Shown: positions 1-7,909, numbered from the stretch's first letter. The stretch: 64,000 nucleotides of DNA from an uncultured Porphyromonadaceae bacterium (GCA_900546365.1 URCF01000007.1:66165-130164), one strand, 5' to 3'. The notes: generated by a model not told the origin, from the letters alone. Made by a program: numbers and translations.

Positions 1-1279
1 GGCCATTGTAGCGCGGAGCCGGATCGGCCTGTTTGTAGCTTGTTTCGTGCTCCTCGTCCACAATCACCAACCCCAGATTGGAATAGGGAAGGAACAGCGA
101 GGAACGGGCCCCAATCACCACACACGGCTCGGCACTGTCAAGGAGCCGCTTCCATATATCCACACGCTCGTTGTCGGAGAATTTGGAGTGGTACACCACC
201 ACCTTTTGGCCAAACACCTTCTGAAGGCGCATGGTGAGCTGGGTGGTGAGGGCAATCTCGGGCACAAGATACAGCACCTGCCTCCCCTGCCGGAGCACAT
301 AGTCAATGAGGTGGCAATAGATTTCGGTTTTGCCGCTGGAAGTGACGCCATGGAGCAGAGTCACATCGTGGTCCATCCAGGAGCGATGGATTTTGTCGAG
401 AGCCTCCGCCTGCGGAGGCGAGAGCGCTGGGAGAGTACCGTTGGCAAGGCCATTGTAGCGGAAGCGGTTGACTTCGCGCACATACTCCTCCACCAGTCCG
501 TTGTCGGCCAAAGCCTTGACAATGGAAGGTGTGACCATAGCGCGCTCAGTGAGCTCATCGCGGGTCACCTCGCGCAGCGGAGCGTCCTTACGGGTGAACC
601 CCGACAACTCCATGAGGGCAAGCAGAGTTTTTTCCTGCTTGCGGGCACGCTTCACCTTGGCAAAAGCATGCTCGATGGCGGCGGAATCGCCTTTTTCAAT
701 GGCGAGCTTCACATAGCGCACCTTTTGTGAACGGTAGCGTTCCACGAGCTTTTCCGACACCATCACCGCCCCTTTATCAAGAAGCTTGGCCACTATGCCT
801 CCCACATTGGAGATACCGGTGGATTTCTGTATGTCTCCCACACTCATGCGCTTGTCGGCATGGCTGAGCACGGCGAGAATCATCACCTCGCGCTCCGAGA
901 GTCTGTTGTCGGGCGACTCCTCATAGTCGGGAGCGCGCTCTACAAATGTTTCGCTCTCCACCTTCAGCCCCGCCGGCATGGCAGCCTTGAACACCTCACC
1001 CACCGAGCAGAGATAGTAGTCGGCAATCCACTCCCACAGCTGCAGCTGGGGACGCTTGATGATAGGGTTGGCATCAAGCAGCTGCGCCACAGGCTTCACC
1101 TCAAACCCCATCGGAGGGGTGTGGGACAGGCCGCAGACAATGCCGGTGTAGAATTTTTTGGCGCCGAAAGGCACTACCACACGGTGTCCCACAGCTATGG
1201 AACCACACATCGGCTCGGGCACACAGTAGCTGAAAGTGCCCGCAAGCGGCAGCGGCAAAAGAATATCGGCATAAAGCAT
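1..1279 (-). CDS. priA: Primosomal protein N' (PriA helicase), 3' part cut by window edge
   Basis: Replication-restart helicase that loads the replisome at stalled forks. The frame reads from ATG at 1279 leftwards off the window, so only the N-terminal ~426 residues are seen. The start MLYADILLPLPLAGTFSY is typical of the PriA 3'-DNA-binding domain. A winged-helix segment follows. The helicase core begins with the Walker A segment LLHGVTSSGKTEIY and the Walker B box VIVDEEHE close to the edge. The zinc-binding cysteines and helicase C lobe lie outside. It is transcribed divergently from galM, from a promoter only 4 nt upstream of the start codon. Identification is firm; the truncation is only the window boundary. 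Confidence 0.95.
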   Translation of the reverse strand, partial: MLYADILLPLPLAGTFSYCVPEPMCGSIAVGHRVVVPFGAKKFYTGIVCGLSHTPPMGFEVKPVAQLLDANPIIKRPQLQLWEWIADYYLCSVGEVFKAAMPAGLKVESETFVERAPDYEESPDNRLSEREVMILAVLSHADKRMSVGDIQKSTGISNVGGIVAKLLDKGAVMVSEKLVERYRSQKVRYVKLAIEKGDSAAIEHAFAKVKRARKQEKTLLALMELSGFTRKDAPLREVTRDELTERAMVTPSIVKALADNGLVEEYVREVNRFRYNGLANGTLPALSPPQAEALDKIHRSWMDHDVTLLHGVTSSGKTEIYCHLIDYVLRQGRQVLYLVPEIALTTQLTMRLQKVFGQKVVVYHSKFSDNERVDIWKRLLDSAEPCVVIGARSSLFLPYSNLGLVIVDEEHETSYKQADPAPRYNG

Positions 1280-1283
1280 ATCA

Positions 1284-1291
1284 CAAAGGTA
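1284..1291 (-). promoter_or_regulatory. priA promoter -7 box
   Basis: TACCTTTG on the minus strand fits the Bacteroidales -7 consensus TAnnTTTG. It ends 4 nt before the priA ATG, so the expected transcript is almost leaderless. Confidence 0.6.
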
Positions 1292-1346
1292 CGTAATTAT
1301 ATGCTAAAAACTACCGGTGAATGGGTGGAGTTAGAATATTTTTTTG

Positions 1347-1354
1347 TAGATTTG
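1347..1354 (+). promoter_or_regulatory. galM promoter -7 box
   Basis: TAGATTTG fits TAnnTTTG, 18 nt before the galM ATG at 1373. Confidence 0.55.
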
Positions 1355-1372
1355 CCCTAAAATCTACAACAC

Positions 1373-2410
1373 ATGGAAATTACCAAAACCACACATCCTT
1401 CGCCTCTGGGCGAAATCAGCCTGTTTACTCTCACCAACGCCTGCGGAGCCAAGGTGACACTCTCATCGCTCGGTGCCGGCATCGTGCGCGTGGAACTGCC
1501 CGAAGCCGACGGCACGCTCACCAACGTGGTGATAGGGTATGCGAACCCCGCTGATTATAACAACGACGGCCCCTGCGCCGGCAAAGTGCCCGGACGATAT
1601 GCCAACCGCATAGCCAAAGGTCACCTCGAGATTGACGGCAAACTGTATCAACTGGCCATAAACAACGGCCCCAACGCCCTGCATGGCGGCCCCACCGGCT
1701 TTCAGAACCATATCTGGAACGCCGAGATAGATGGAGAAGATGTGGTATTCACTCTCCACAGCCCCGACGGCGACGAGAACTATCCGGGCAACCTTCTGGC
1801 TACAGCCCGCTACTCCTGGAGCGACAACTGCACCCTGACCCTCGACCTGAAAGCTACCACCGACGCCCCCACTGTGGTGAACCTCACCAACCACACCTAC
1901 TGGAACCTTGACGGCGAGAACTCCGGTTCGGTGCTCGACCATGAGATGTGGCTCGGATGCTCCAACTATCTGCCCACTGACGACACCCTCATCCCCACCG
2001 GGATAATCGAGCCGGTGGCCGGAACTCCGATGGATTTCACCACCCCCAAGACTCTTGGCCGCGACATCAAGGCCGACTTCCCCGCGCTGGTTTACGGCAA
2101 GGGGTATGACAACTGCTGGGTGGTGGATGATTACACCCCCGGACAGGTGCGCCATGTGGCAACCCTCAAAGCCGCCAAGTCGGGCCACGAGCTGAAAGTG
2201 AGCACCTCGCAACCAGCCGCGCAGGTATATACCGGCAACTGGCTGGCGGGGTGTCCCGCCAACCCCGAAGGCCGCTCCTACAACGACTACGACGGTGTGG
2301 CCATAGAGTGTCAGGATATGCCCGATGCCCCCAACCATCCCAACTTCCCGTCCACCCTGCTGCGTCCGGGCGAGGAGTATCACCGTGTGATAGTATTTGC
2401 CTTGAAATAA
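1373..2410 (+). CDS. galM: Aldose 1-epimerase (galactose mutarotase)
   Basis: Interconverts alpha and beta anomers of galactose/glucose at the entry of the Leloir pathway. The 345 residues match the usual GalM length. The family catalytic set is visible: His104 in NALHGG, His174 in NLTNHTYW (general acid) and Glu312 in VAIECQDMPDAPNHPNFP (general base). No signal peptide is seen, so it should be cytoplasmic. The next gene, a sugar-phosphate nucleotidyltransferase, starts 31 nt downstream on the same strand, suggesting a two-gene sugar-metabolism transcription unit from the promoter at 1347. Confidence 0.95.
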   Translation: MEITKTTHPSPLGEISLFTLTNACGAKVTLSSLGAGIVRVELPEADGTLTNVVIGYANPADYNNDGPCAGKVPGRYANRIAKGHLEIDGKLYQLAINNGPNALHGGPTGFQNHIWNAEIDGEDVVFTLHSPDGDENYPGNLLATARYSWSDNCTLTLDLKATTDAPTVVNLTNHTYWNLDGENSGSVLDHEMWLGCSNYLPTDDTLIPTGIIEPVAGTPMDFTTPKTLGRDIKADFPALVYGKGYDNCWVVDDYTPGQVRHVATLKAAKSGHELKVSTSQPAAQVYTGNWLAGCPANPEGRSYNDYDGVAIECQDMPDAPNHPNFPSTLLRPGEEYHRVIVFALK

Positions 2411-2441
2411 CCAATCAACACAATATTTTCAAACTAAAGAT

Positions 2442-3347
2442 ATGAAACCTACACTTTTTGTCCTCGCTGCAGGTATGGGCAGCCGCTATGGCGGCCTGAA
2501 GCAGCTTGACGGCCTTGGCCCTCACGGAGAAACAATAATGGACTACTCGATCTACGATGCCATCCATTCCGGATTTGGCAAGGTAGTGTTTGTGATTCGC
2601 AAAGATTTCGAGCAGGATTTCCGCGAAAAAATCCTGTCAAAATATGAGGGACATATCCCTGTAGAAGTGGTGTTCCAGAGCATCGACAACCTTCCCGAAG
2701 GGTACACCTGTCCCGCAGACCGCACCAAACCCTGGGGCACCAACCATGCGGTGCTTATGGGCAAGGATGCCATCAAGGAACCGTTTGCAGTGATCAACGC
2801 CGATGACTTCTATGGCCGCAATGCCTTTGAAGTGATAGCCAAAGAGCTGTCGCGTCCCCGCGACCGCAAGGGCGACTACTGCATGGTGGGATTCCGTGTG
2901 GGCAACACCATGACCGAAAACGGCTCTGTGGCCCGTGGCGTATGCTCCACATCGCCCAGCGGCGAACTCACCTCAGTGGTAGAGCGTACAGCCATCAGCT
3001 ACGACCCACAGCACAATATCGTGTTCACCGATGAAAACGGCGTTGAGCAGACCCTTGACCCAAAGACTCCCGTGTCGATGAACCTGTGGGGCTTCACACC
3101 TGACTATTTCGAGTACAGCGACCGCGAATTCCGCAAATTCCTCGACAAGGACCTCAACACCCCCAAGAGCGAATTTTTCATTCCGCTGTGCATCGACGCC
3201 CTCATCAAGAACGGCGAAGCCACTGTGAAAGTGCTTGACACTGATTCCAAATGGTTTGGAGTGACATACGCCGCCGACCGCCCCGGCGTGGTGGCCAAGT
3301 TTGCCGAGCTGCACGCCAACGGCGAATACCCCGAAAACCTCTTCTAA
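2442..3347 (+). CDS. Sugar nucleotidyltransferase family protein
   Basis: GT-A-fold NTP transferase of 301 residues. It opens with the nucleotide-binding signature FVLAAGMGSRYGGLKQL, continues with GETIMDYSIYDAI, and has the metal-binding segment AVINADDFYGR around residues 116-126. Family members transfer NMP to sugar 1-phosphates; the substrate cannot be read from sequence. It lies 31 nt after galM and probably shares its transcript. Nothing recognisable as a terminator follows before the IS3 fragment, which begins about 50 nt after the stop codon and so marks the edge of the accessory island. Confidence 0.85.
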   Translation: MKPTLFVLAAGMGSRYGGLKQLDGLGPHGETIMDYSIYDAIHSGFGKVVFVIRKDFEQDFREKILSKYEGHIPVEVVFQSIDNLPEGYTCPADRTKPWGTNHAVLMGKDAIKEPFAVINADDFYGRNAFEVIAKELSRPRDRKGDYCMVGFRVGNTMTENGSVARGVCSTSPSGELTSVVERTAISYDPQHNIVFTDENGVEQTLDPKTPVSMNLWGFTPDYFEYSDREFRKFLDKDLNTPKSEFFIPLCIDALIKNGEATVKVLDTDSKWFGVTYAADRPGVVAKFAELHANGEYPENLF

Positions 3348-3363
3348 TTATTTCCAACAACGC

Positions 3364-3385
3364 ATATTGAAGAGGGTGAGTCAAA
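3364..3385 (+). repeat. Left arm of a 22-bp inverted repeat flanking the island
   Basis: These 22 bases, including the core GAGGGTGAGTCAAA, are identical to the reverse complement of 7979-8000. The core occurs a third time, direct, at 7961-7974. They immediately precede the presumed IS3 end and may be either part of an IS terminus or a dispersed palindromic element into which the IS inserted. Confidence 0.7.
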
Positions 3386-3885
3386 ATAAATTGACCCCAA
3401 AAAGTTAAACGGGTTAAACATTATCCAGTTATAGAAAGAGTTCGGTATTGCACCGGACTCTTTCCCTTTAACCGGGATTTGATTCTTTTATTGTTGTAAT
3501 AATCAATATATTCTTCTAAAGCCGTTATAAAGGCTTGCGGAGATTCAAACGATTCGACATACAGCAATTCCGATTTCATTATACCGAAGAAGTTTTCCAT
3601 CTTGGAGTTGTCAAGACAGTTGCCCTTCCTTGACATACTTTGTATCACATGATGATCTTCAAGACGCTTACGATATCCAAAATGCTGGTATTGCCAACCT
3701 TGGTCGGAGTGGAGTATGAGCCCATCGAGATTGTTGAACTTATCGAAGGCCTTGTTGAGCATGTCATAAACCTGTTCAAAATTAGGGCTTGTAGAGATAT
3801 TGGATGATATTATCTCTCTATTAAACATATCAAGAACAGGTGATAGATATAGCTTCGTAGAACCAATGTTTACTATTGACACGCA
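3386..3885 (-). mobile_element. Truncated IS3-family insertion sequence (3' half only)
   Basis: The right terminus is outlined by the stretch AATTGACCCCAAAAAGTTAA near 3389, typical of IS150-like IS3 elements in Bacteroidales. Only the 3' half of the transposase gene remains. The first orf, the N-terminal half of orfB and the other terminal repeat are missing, and the internal break abuts a hipA fragment at about 3875. The element cannot move by itself. Exact ends are uncertain by several bases. Confidence 0.75.
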
Positions 3886-3909
3886 AAGGGTGGATTCTCT
3901 CTCCGGCAT
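3421..3909 (-). pseudogene. IS3-family transposase OrfB, C-terminal fragment
   Basis: The rve-type integrase core is recognisable from KLYLSPVLDMFNREIIS through GLILHSDQGWQYQH (second catalytic Asp), SRKGNCLDNSKMENFFGIMKSELLY (catalytic Glu) and YIDYYNNKRIKSRLKGKSPVQYR at the C terminus. The first catalytic Asp and everything before it are absent, so the product is inactive. The first ~12 residues of the open frame are antisense to the hipA remnant and are not transposase. A close copy of the last ~24 codons lies at 33161-33236. Confidence 0.85.
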
Positions 3910-4160
3910 ACGATATAAATCCGACCATCGCCGAAGGACAGAGCTTGCTCATAAACCGTACTACAAATGTCTCTGACCTGAATATTCTGATGGAATCAGC
4001 CGGCGACTATATGCTGTCTATGGAAAAAGCTAAGACGCTCATTGAAGAAGTAAAATCAGTAATGAAGTTATGGCGAAGTGAGGCACGAAGGCTCGGATTA
4101 CAACAACGAGACATTGCTATGCTCGCCCCTCGCTTTAACACGAGGCTGTTGCAGAATTAG
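3876..4160 (+). pseudogene. HipA-type toxin kinase, C-terminal remnant
   Basis: The frame reads TRKGWILSPAYDINPT followed by a helical tail with NRTTNVSDLNILMESAGDYMLS and ends with APRFNTRLLQN. This is the HipA C-terminal pattern in which the kinase's metal-loop region runs into G-W-x-L-S-P-A-Y-D-I. Only ~95 codons remain. The ATP-binding lobe, the N-terminal subdomain and the partner hipB antitoxin are not present. The opening TTG is only where the open frame begins after the IS junction, not a credible start. It is a relic of a HipBA toxin-antitoxin locus destroyed by an IS-associated rearrangement. Confidence 0.75.
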
Positions 4161-4245
4161 TTTAGCAATTATATTCGGAGGAGGTTGCGCCATTTGAAGA
4201 TACAGACTTTTTGTTTATATGTGTTGGGGAATTTTGACTAAATAA

Positions 4246-4665
4246 TCAATCTATATTCCAGTATGCTGATGAATCCCCATCAAATATAGTGTCAATGTCA
4301 TCATCACTATATCCCATTTCGCCCTGTGCGTACGATCCGGTATATCGTCCATATGTAGGCGGTTCGTTGTCATCATAGAAACCATGATTATCAAAATCTT
4401 CAGTTTCATTACAGTCTTCCTCCAAATCTTCATATTCGGCAATTCGCTGATTTCGTATTGCTTCAAAATCTGGAGTGATTTCAAACTGAGGAAATAGCAA
4501 TTGAAGTTCTTCTATAACAGAATCGCCAAAGACACATATCTCACCACTGATATTTTCAACTACCCATGAAATATATTCAGAATTATATTCAACAACTTCA
4601 GCAAATGTACATCCCATAAACTTGCCAAAGTTGAACTTATCGTCTAAATGCTCAATGTATGTCAT
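4246..4665 (-). CDS. Small acidic protein with ExoX-C-like motif
   Basis: Unknown function, 139 residues from ATG 4665 (MTYIEHLDDKFNFGKFMGCTF). Residues ~12-38 (FGKFMGCTFAEVVEYNSEYISWVVENI) resemble the short FGKYKG...dpsYlxWl motif found at the C terminus of exonuclease X-like proteins and in stand-alone small proteins of phages and islands. The second half is very acidic (DLEEDCNETEDFDNHG...) and low in complexity. The start overlaps the end of the upstream 211-aa gene by 14 nt, implying translational coupling. It is the last gene of the island's minus-strand operon. The resemblance is by eye only and gives no activity. Confidence 0.6.
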   Translation of the reverse strand: MTYIEHLDDKFNFGKFMGCTFAEVVEYNSEYISWVVENISGEICVFGDSVIEELQLLFPQFEITPDFEAIRNQRIAEYEDLEEDCNETEDFDNHGFYDDNEPPTYGRYTGSYAQGEMGYSDDDIDTIFDGDSSAYWNID

Positions 4666-5287
4666 CAATAAAAACTTCGTTAAGATTGTACTGCGTATAA
4701 CACATTGTTCCTGTTTCTGTATTGAGATAACGGCATACCACCATGATATTCTCACCGATACTCTTAATTTCTCCGTATTTGTCTATAATTTGAATATGTG
4801 ATTTGGGAGCATTTAGTATTGCCTTTCCCTCAATCGCTTTTATATATGAAGGGAATTTCGCTTTTTCTAAGTCATACTCATGAACAACAACACCATTTCC
4901 GTAACGAGACTTAATCTTGCGATAAAGTTGTTTTCCTACCAAAGAAGGAACATACAAGTCTTCTACATTGTAGTGACCTTCAGATTCAGATACCACGAGT
5001 GACTGAAAGACAGGAATAGCCATGCCTTCTCTTTTAATTTCTTTACCACTATAGTGAGTAGTTACTTGATAAATGTAATTGGACAAAACAATTTGACATT
5101 TTGGCTCCTTGTTTACAATGCCATTGAGAATAAGTCCGGCATATACATCGTTATACATGTCTTCATCCCTACAAGCATTTGCAAATCCGTATATTTCCAA
5201 CTTATCAATGAGTTTGCTTTTGGTTATCATGCCACAATGAACACTTCCATGATTCTTCAGATAATCTTCTAATGTAATTCTATTCAT
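4652..5287 (-). CDS. Hypothetical island protein (211 aa)
   Basis: Not recognised. 211 residues starting MNRITLEDYLKNHGSVHCGM, without signal peptide or obvious membrane segment, so probably cytoplasmic. The N-terminal ~60 residues look helical (DKLEIYGFANACRDEDMYNDVYAGLILNGI). The remainder has alternating hydrophobic strands (HIQIIDKYGEIKSIGENIMVVCRYL). It lies 12 nt after the 63-aa coiled-coil gene and overlaps the next gene by 14 nt, so it is a middle gene of the LOTUS-DUF3825 operon. Codon use is AT-rich, like the rest of the island and unlike the flanking chromosome. Confidence 0.6.
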   Translation of the reverse strand: MNRITLEDYLKNHGSVHCGMITKSKLIDKLEIYGFANACRDEDMYNDVYAGLILNGIVNKEPKCQIVLSNYIYQVTTHYSGKEIKREGMAIPVFQSLVVSESEGHYNVEDLYVPSLVGKQLYRKIKSRYGNGVVVHEYDLEKAKFPSYIKAIEGKAILNAPKSHIQIIDKYGEIKSIGENIMVVCRYLNTETGTMCYTQYNLNEVFIDDIH

Positions 5288-5299
5288 GATTTCTATATT

Positions 5300-5491
5300 T
5301 TATTGATTCATTAAACTATCCATTTCTTCCATCAACTCTGTGAGCTGTCTATTTGCCTTATGAAGTTTCTTCACTTCTGCACTCAGTTGTTTCTCTAAAA
5401 CATCCTTTCTAAGAATGATATTGATAAGTTGGTTTTGTGTGAGTTTTTGCAACCCTGTTAATTCCATACTTTTGTTGTTTATTGTCTTCAT
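5300..5491 (-). CDS. Small coiled-coil protein (63 aa)
   Basis: Starts MKTINNKSMELTGLQKLTQNQ and continues as one amphipathic, charged helix (VLEKQLSAEVKKLHKANRQLTELMEEMDSLMNQ) with heptad-like hydrophobic spacing, suggesting a short coiled coil or an adaptor. It fits tightly between the LOTUS-DUF3825 gene (22 nt upstream) and the 211-aa gene (12 nt downstream), which supports it being real. An alternative start at the second Met (residue 9) is possible. No family recognised. Confidence 0.55.
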   Translation of the reverse strand: MKTINNKSMELTGLQKLTQNQLINIILRKDVLEKQLSAEVKKLHKANRQLTELMEEMDSLMNQ

Positions 5492-5513
5492 TATGTTATT
5501 TCTATCAAATGAT

Positions 5514-6710
5514 TTACAATGAATTTATTGACTCTGCAATTAACCAATCACTTGAAGGCTTCGTAACCAATCGCGCATTACTGTATGCCATGTCTAATGT
5601 GAAGATTGTAACTGCACGATACCGACCTGAAGGTGTCTTTGTCATTACCAATGCGATTGATATTTCCTCAGGCTCATTAATATTTAACGCCAAGGGCAAG
5701 ATCAGATGCACAGAGTCGTCTTTAGGATAATACACAGGTATTGCTGTCTTATAATTCCAAGCTACTCTATGTTTTGCTGTTTCAACCGCCATATCCATCA
5801 TGCTCGAAATGATAGACAATCGCATTGGATTTGACTCCAAAACATTTCTCAGTTCTTCGTAATAACGCTTTTTGTCATTACCATTAATTTGAGATGGATC
5901 AAGGACATCAAAAGATTCGAAACAGACTTGACGCAGAAGTTCAGTTGGCATTCTGTCTATGTTTTCTAAGATGATGTGTTCCCAATTTACATCAACAGGT
6001 AGTGATGTGTCGTAAATCACATCGTCATAGTTTTGAATATATGATGCTCTTTCTGGTAGATGAGAAAAGTTATCCGTTAGCTTTCTTGCAGCGACAGTAC
6101 TACTTCCTGCTACACAAAAGTCTATAAAATGCCAAGGTTGTTTGTTGAACTTGTTTTTATCGAAAACCGCATAAATCGGTTTGTAGAACTTATCTACCAA
6201 CCCTGTATTGAAAGAGGCATAGCCATTTGAATACAGGATTTTGCCCTCCTTCAAAAGTTTTACAAAAGTCCATTTCAAGTACTTTGCAAGAATTGGACTT
6301 GGGTAATTTTCATCCTCTACACTGTATGTCCAACGTTCAGGAAGTGCCATGTTCTTCAATGTCTCAATGGCACTCTTTAGGTTTATATTCGCCCACTGAG
6401 TTAAATGTATCATTTCTTCTTTATTACAATTCGAGTTCTTTTTGATATTAGAAACGGAAGTTGTAGATGCCATATCACAACACTTTACCAATGGCAAACG
6501 ACTTTGTTCATCAATACCAATAACAAAATGCTCACTTAATGACTCAAAGAAAGGTTTCAATTTACCGAAACCATCGTCTTTGATGTCGATACCTTTAGCG
6601 ATAAGTTTCAAACCAATGGTTGACATTGGTGTCCAACCATCCTCTCTCATACTCAGAGATATAATCTCTTTGATCTTGGAAATTCTTTCAGGTTTCATAA
6701 TTTCTATCAA
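5514..6710 (-). CDS. LOTUS/OST-HTH and DUF3825 domain protein
   Basis: 398 residues. The N-terminal ~80 residues (MREDGWTPMSTIGLKLIAKGIDIKDDGFGKLKPFFESLSEHFVIG) fit the OST-HTH/LOTUS winged helix, an RNA-binding domain shared by eukaryotic germ-granule proteins and bacterial NYN-nuclease proteins. Residues ~115-395 match the DUF3825 pattern: the ENYPSPILAKYLKWTF block, an ILYSNGYASFNTGL strand-turn, and a C-terminal VHLILPLALNINEPEEISIALVMTK...YRAVTIFTLDMAYSNARLV block. The role of DUF3825 is unknown; association with LOTUS suggests RNA recognition. It is the first gene of a four-gene operon with its own promoter at 6743-6750. Either Met1 or Met5 could be the start. AT-rich, probably acquired. 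Confidence 0.75.
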   Translation of the reverse strand: MIEIMKPERISKIKEIISLSMREDGWTPMSTIGLKLIAKGIDIKDDGFGKLKPFFESLSEHFVIGIDEQSRLPLVKCCDMASTTSVSNIKKNSNCNKEEMIHLTQWANINLKSAIETLKNMALPERWTYSVEDENYPSPILAKYLKWTFVKLLKEGKILYSNGYASFNTGLVDKFYKPIYAVFDKNKFNKQPWHFIDFCVAGSSTVAARKLTDNFSHLPERASYIQNYDDVIYDTSLPVDVNWEHIILENIDRMPTELLRQVCFESFDVLDPSQINGNDKKRYYEELRNVLESNPMRLSIISSMMDMAVETAKHRVAWNYKTAIPVYYPKDDSVHLILPLALNINEPEEISIALVMTKTPSGRYRAVTIFTLDMAYSNARLVTKPSSDWLIAESINSL

Positions 6711-6742
6711 TTAAAGTTTAACTTCAAATTGTTTTGACAATG

Positions 6743-6750
6743 CAAAACTA
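6743..6750 (-). promoter_or_regulatory. Promoter of the LOTUS-DUF3825 operon
   Basis: TAGTTTTG on the minus strand fits TAnnTTTG and lies 33 nt before the ATG at 6710. It directly follows the terminator of the preceding island gene, so the operon appears to be independently transcribed. Confidence 0.5.
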
Positions 6751-6766
6751 TACATAATAAAACATA

Positions 6767-6799
6767 GGCGGAAGAAACAAACTGTTAGTTTCCTCCGCC
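6767..6799 (-). terminator. Intrinsic terminator of the 341-aa island gene
   Basis: Read on the minus strand, GGCGGAGGAAAC pairs with GTTTCTTCCGCC across a 9-nt loop (12 pairs, one G-U) and is followed by the T-rich TATGTTTTATT. It lies 25 nt after the stop codon at 6824. Confidence 0.75.
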
Positions 6800-6823
6800 C
6801 ATCAATAATTAACAGAATATGGC

Positions 6824-7849
6824 TCAATTACCTGCTATTCCATCTATCAAATTTATTAATAGAGAGACATCAGGCATTTCCCCCATATTCATCGTGAAGT
6901 TTGTCACTAAAGCCTCTTTATGTAATTCATTTTCTTTAAGAGGGTTTATATCACCTTTGCTCCAAATGCTATAAGGAATAAACTCTAAGTATAATTTTAT
7001 CTTCGTTTCTAATAAACCAGGAATGTTGAGAGGCATTATGTGGTCAACCGCTTTATACTTATTATTGAAAAGTTGTCTAAATCGGGATTCCGTTACAATT
7101 TCAGGAGAAAAATCAAAAAACTTAAGAAGATAACAGACCAACTTTTGTTCTGTCGTTGTAAGGTAACTATTCTTTCTTCGTTTTACAGAACTGAAATAGT
7201 CATGTAAGAATTTTGAGATATAGCGTACAAACTCAATCTGCCCATATTCTTTAGTGTAAACATCAATTTTCTTTATTATCCGATCAAAACCAACCATTGA
7301 CATATCACTCCCTTTAAGGGAATTAACTATTAATTTCTTAACCTCACAGAAATCTGTGCTGTGTTTATTACCATTTTTAAGGTTGAAGGTTACGCTTTCA
7401 AGATTATCCAGACCTCCTATCCCTTCAACAGTATCTTTCAGTGTAGGTTTTAGTAAGAGTGCATATCTACGATTGATTATCTCTCGTATATAGGCACATA
7501 GTCCATATAATGCTACCCAATTTATATATACACCATACTTTTCCTGCATCTCATGATGAAGAAAACATGAATAATCATCGGTCAAGAATGTGCAAATCTT
7601 TTGATGGTTTTTATCTTTTATGAAAATCTCTACAAATTTATCTAGTCGAAGTCCATCAAGATAAACACTATGATCTGAAATATTTTTCTTTTGGATATTT
7701 TCAAAGAAATAAATAGCATATTTCCATGTATCTACAGCCATGGTTTTACCTTCTGAATCTACCATTTGAACTATATTGTTTTTGGTGTCGTAAGTAAAAT
7801 CTTCTGTCGATATAGAAATACTATATTGCTTCTCTTGTTTCTTTGACAT
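6824..7849 (-). CDS. Hypothetical island protein (341 aa)
   Basis: Not recognised. 341 residues starting MSKKQEKQYSISISTEDFTYDT. No signal peptide is present; one moderately hydrophobic stretch (YGVYINWVALYGLCAYIREII, ~134-154) could be a buried helix rather than a membrane span. The middle contains a SVTFNLKNGNKHSTDFCEVKKLIVNSL block, and the C-terminal half looks all-helical. It has its own promoter at 7902-7909 and terminator at 6767-6799. It is therefore a monocistronic unit beside the LOTUS operon, not part of it. AT-rich codon use matches the island. Its position nearest the inverted repeat would suit an accessory or regulatory role, but nothing in the sequence proves one. Confidence 0.6.
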   Translation of the reverse strand: MSKKQEKQYSISISTEDFTYDTKNNIVQMVDSEGKTMAVDTWKYAIYFFENIQKKNISDHSVYLDGLRLDKFVEIFIKDKNHQKICTFLTDDYSCFLHHEMQEKYGVYINWVALYGLCAYIREIINRRYALLLKPTLKDTVEGIGGLDNLESVTFNLKNGNKHSTDFCEVKKLIVNSLKGSDMSMVGFDRIIKKIDVYTKEYGQIEFVRYISKFLHDYFSSVKRRKNSYLTTTEQKLVCYLLKFFDFSPEIVTESRFRQLFNNKYKAVDHIMPLNIPGLLETKIKLYLEFIPYSIWSKGDINPLKENELHKEALVTNFTMNMGEMPDVSLLINLIDGIAGN

Positions 7850-7901
7850 ATAATCACTTTGTTAACTTTGTTCTACTTGTTTCGAATTCAAATAGTACGT
7901 G

Positions 7902-7909
7902 CAAATTTA
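7902..7909 (-). promoter_or_regulatory. Promoter of the 341-aa island gene
   Basis: TAAATTTG on the minus strand, 52 nt before the ATG at 7849, with CTTGTTG about 20 bases further upstream as a possible -33 element. Confidence 0.5.

Noticed and set aside
47..730. Long plus-strand open frame of 227 codons
   Set aside because: It is antisense to priA, whose protein carries clear helicase motifs on the minus strand; the plus frame has no family pattern.
1463..2383. 306-codon minus-strand frame opposite galM
   Set aside because: Shadow of galM caused by GC-rich codon use; the galM catalytic residues are on the plus strand.
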